A stretch of DNA of 64,000 nucleotides from Nematopogon swammerdamellus (taxonomy: Eukaryota > Arthropoda > Insecta > Lepidoptera > Adelidae), in assembly GCA_946902875.1 (NCBI GenBank), contig OX336340.1, positions 21,095,566-21,159,565 on the forward strand. Direction: 5' to 3'. The notes under the pieces were generated by a model. That model ran no database searches. It saw only the letters and a program-made list of their open reading frames with translations, and was not told where the DNA came from. The position numbers and the translations under genes were made by a program. This document shows, one piece after another, positions 63,897 through 64,000 of the stretch; positions within the stretch are counted from its first letter, which is position 1, and each line of letters opens with the position of its first letter.

Positions 63897-64000
63897 GTAT
63901 TCTTTAAAACGATCTTGTGTATCTGTCATTCAATAAAATATACAAATTAATTTATTTTTTCATTTACCTAGTTTCAGAAAATAAAATAAAATTTTCAATT
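63897..64000. other. Downstream of the hAT relic
   Basis: AT-rich, with aataaa near 63932; no right terminus seen before the window edge. Confidence 0.4.

Overview
The window looks like eukaryotic, AT-rich, gene-poor DNA from an insect, most likely a moth or butterfly. I base this on interspersed families I recognise as typical of Lepidoptera: the agggttccgta repeats, the aaccgacttcaaaaaaggagg element, tRNA-Leu/Ser-headed SINEs and LINE tails ending in ctatgtccagcagtgg plus a GAT microsatellite. No complete host gene, rRNA gene or functional tRNA gene could be supported. Every protein-like stretch I recognise is a decayed fragment of a transposable element. The window could be intergenic DNA, a very long intron, pericentromeric DNA or a W-linked segment; the sequence alone does not say which.

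Labels used below. SINE-A: a short retroposon whose head mixes tRNA-like and 5S rRNA-like parts, with a ~250 bp body ending in catgtcagtttccat-A(n). Family B: a ~340 bp retroposon starting near ggccggtac and ending in (TGTA)n. SINE-T: a SINE with a tRNA-Leu/Ser-like head. Repeats G1 and G2: two families sharing agggttccgta and gagttcgactcgc ends but with different middles. Foldback F: long palindromes with arms around cccccgactc. L-a, L-b and L-c: 3' tails of LINE-type retroposons.

Layout. 0-2.1 kb: a mariner-type MITE end, then a 1.38 kb inverted-repeat element (188-1566) carrying a small broken reading frame. 2-6.4 kb: scattered G, SINE and LINE debris. 6.5-7.6 kb: a 17-bp minisatellite with 187-bp higher-order structure. 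8-19 kb: nested SINE and G insertions, foldback elements and a ~66-bp tandem array. 19-28 kb: a LINE ORF2 relic, more foldbacks, G and B copies and a ~195-bp tandem block. 28-42 kb: SINE-A, SINE-T, a head-swapped SINE, a LINE reverse-transcriptase relic and heptamer arrays. 42-47 kb: a Helitron/Helentron-like element (258-bp-arm palindrome, PIF1-type helicase remnant, ~20 copies of a 130-bp satellite) apparently inserted in a mariner-like relic. 47-60 kb: more G, SINE and MITE copies, a poly-G tract and a ~580-bp heptamer array. 60-64 kb: foldbacks, TIR elements and a broken hAT transposase running to the window edge.

The repeats form a layered insertion record. Several elements are cut by others with readable target-site duplications (TSDs), and some insertions can be compared with an uninserted copy of the same repeat elsewhere in the window. 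The most interesting points are the tRNA/5S hybrid SINE head with complementary ends, a second SINE lineage in which that head has been replaced by the head of family B, the small-ORF TIR element at the left edge, and the helicase element whose palindrome and right end recur as a short derivative at 48590-49048.
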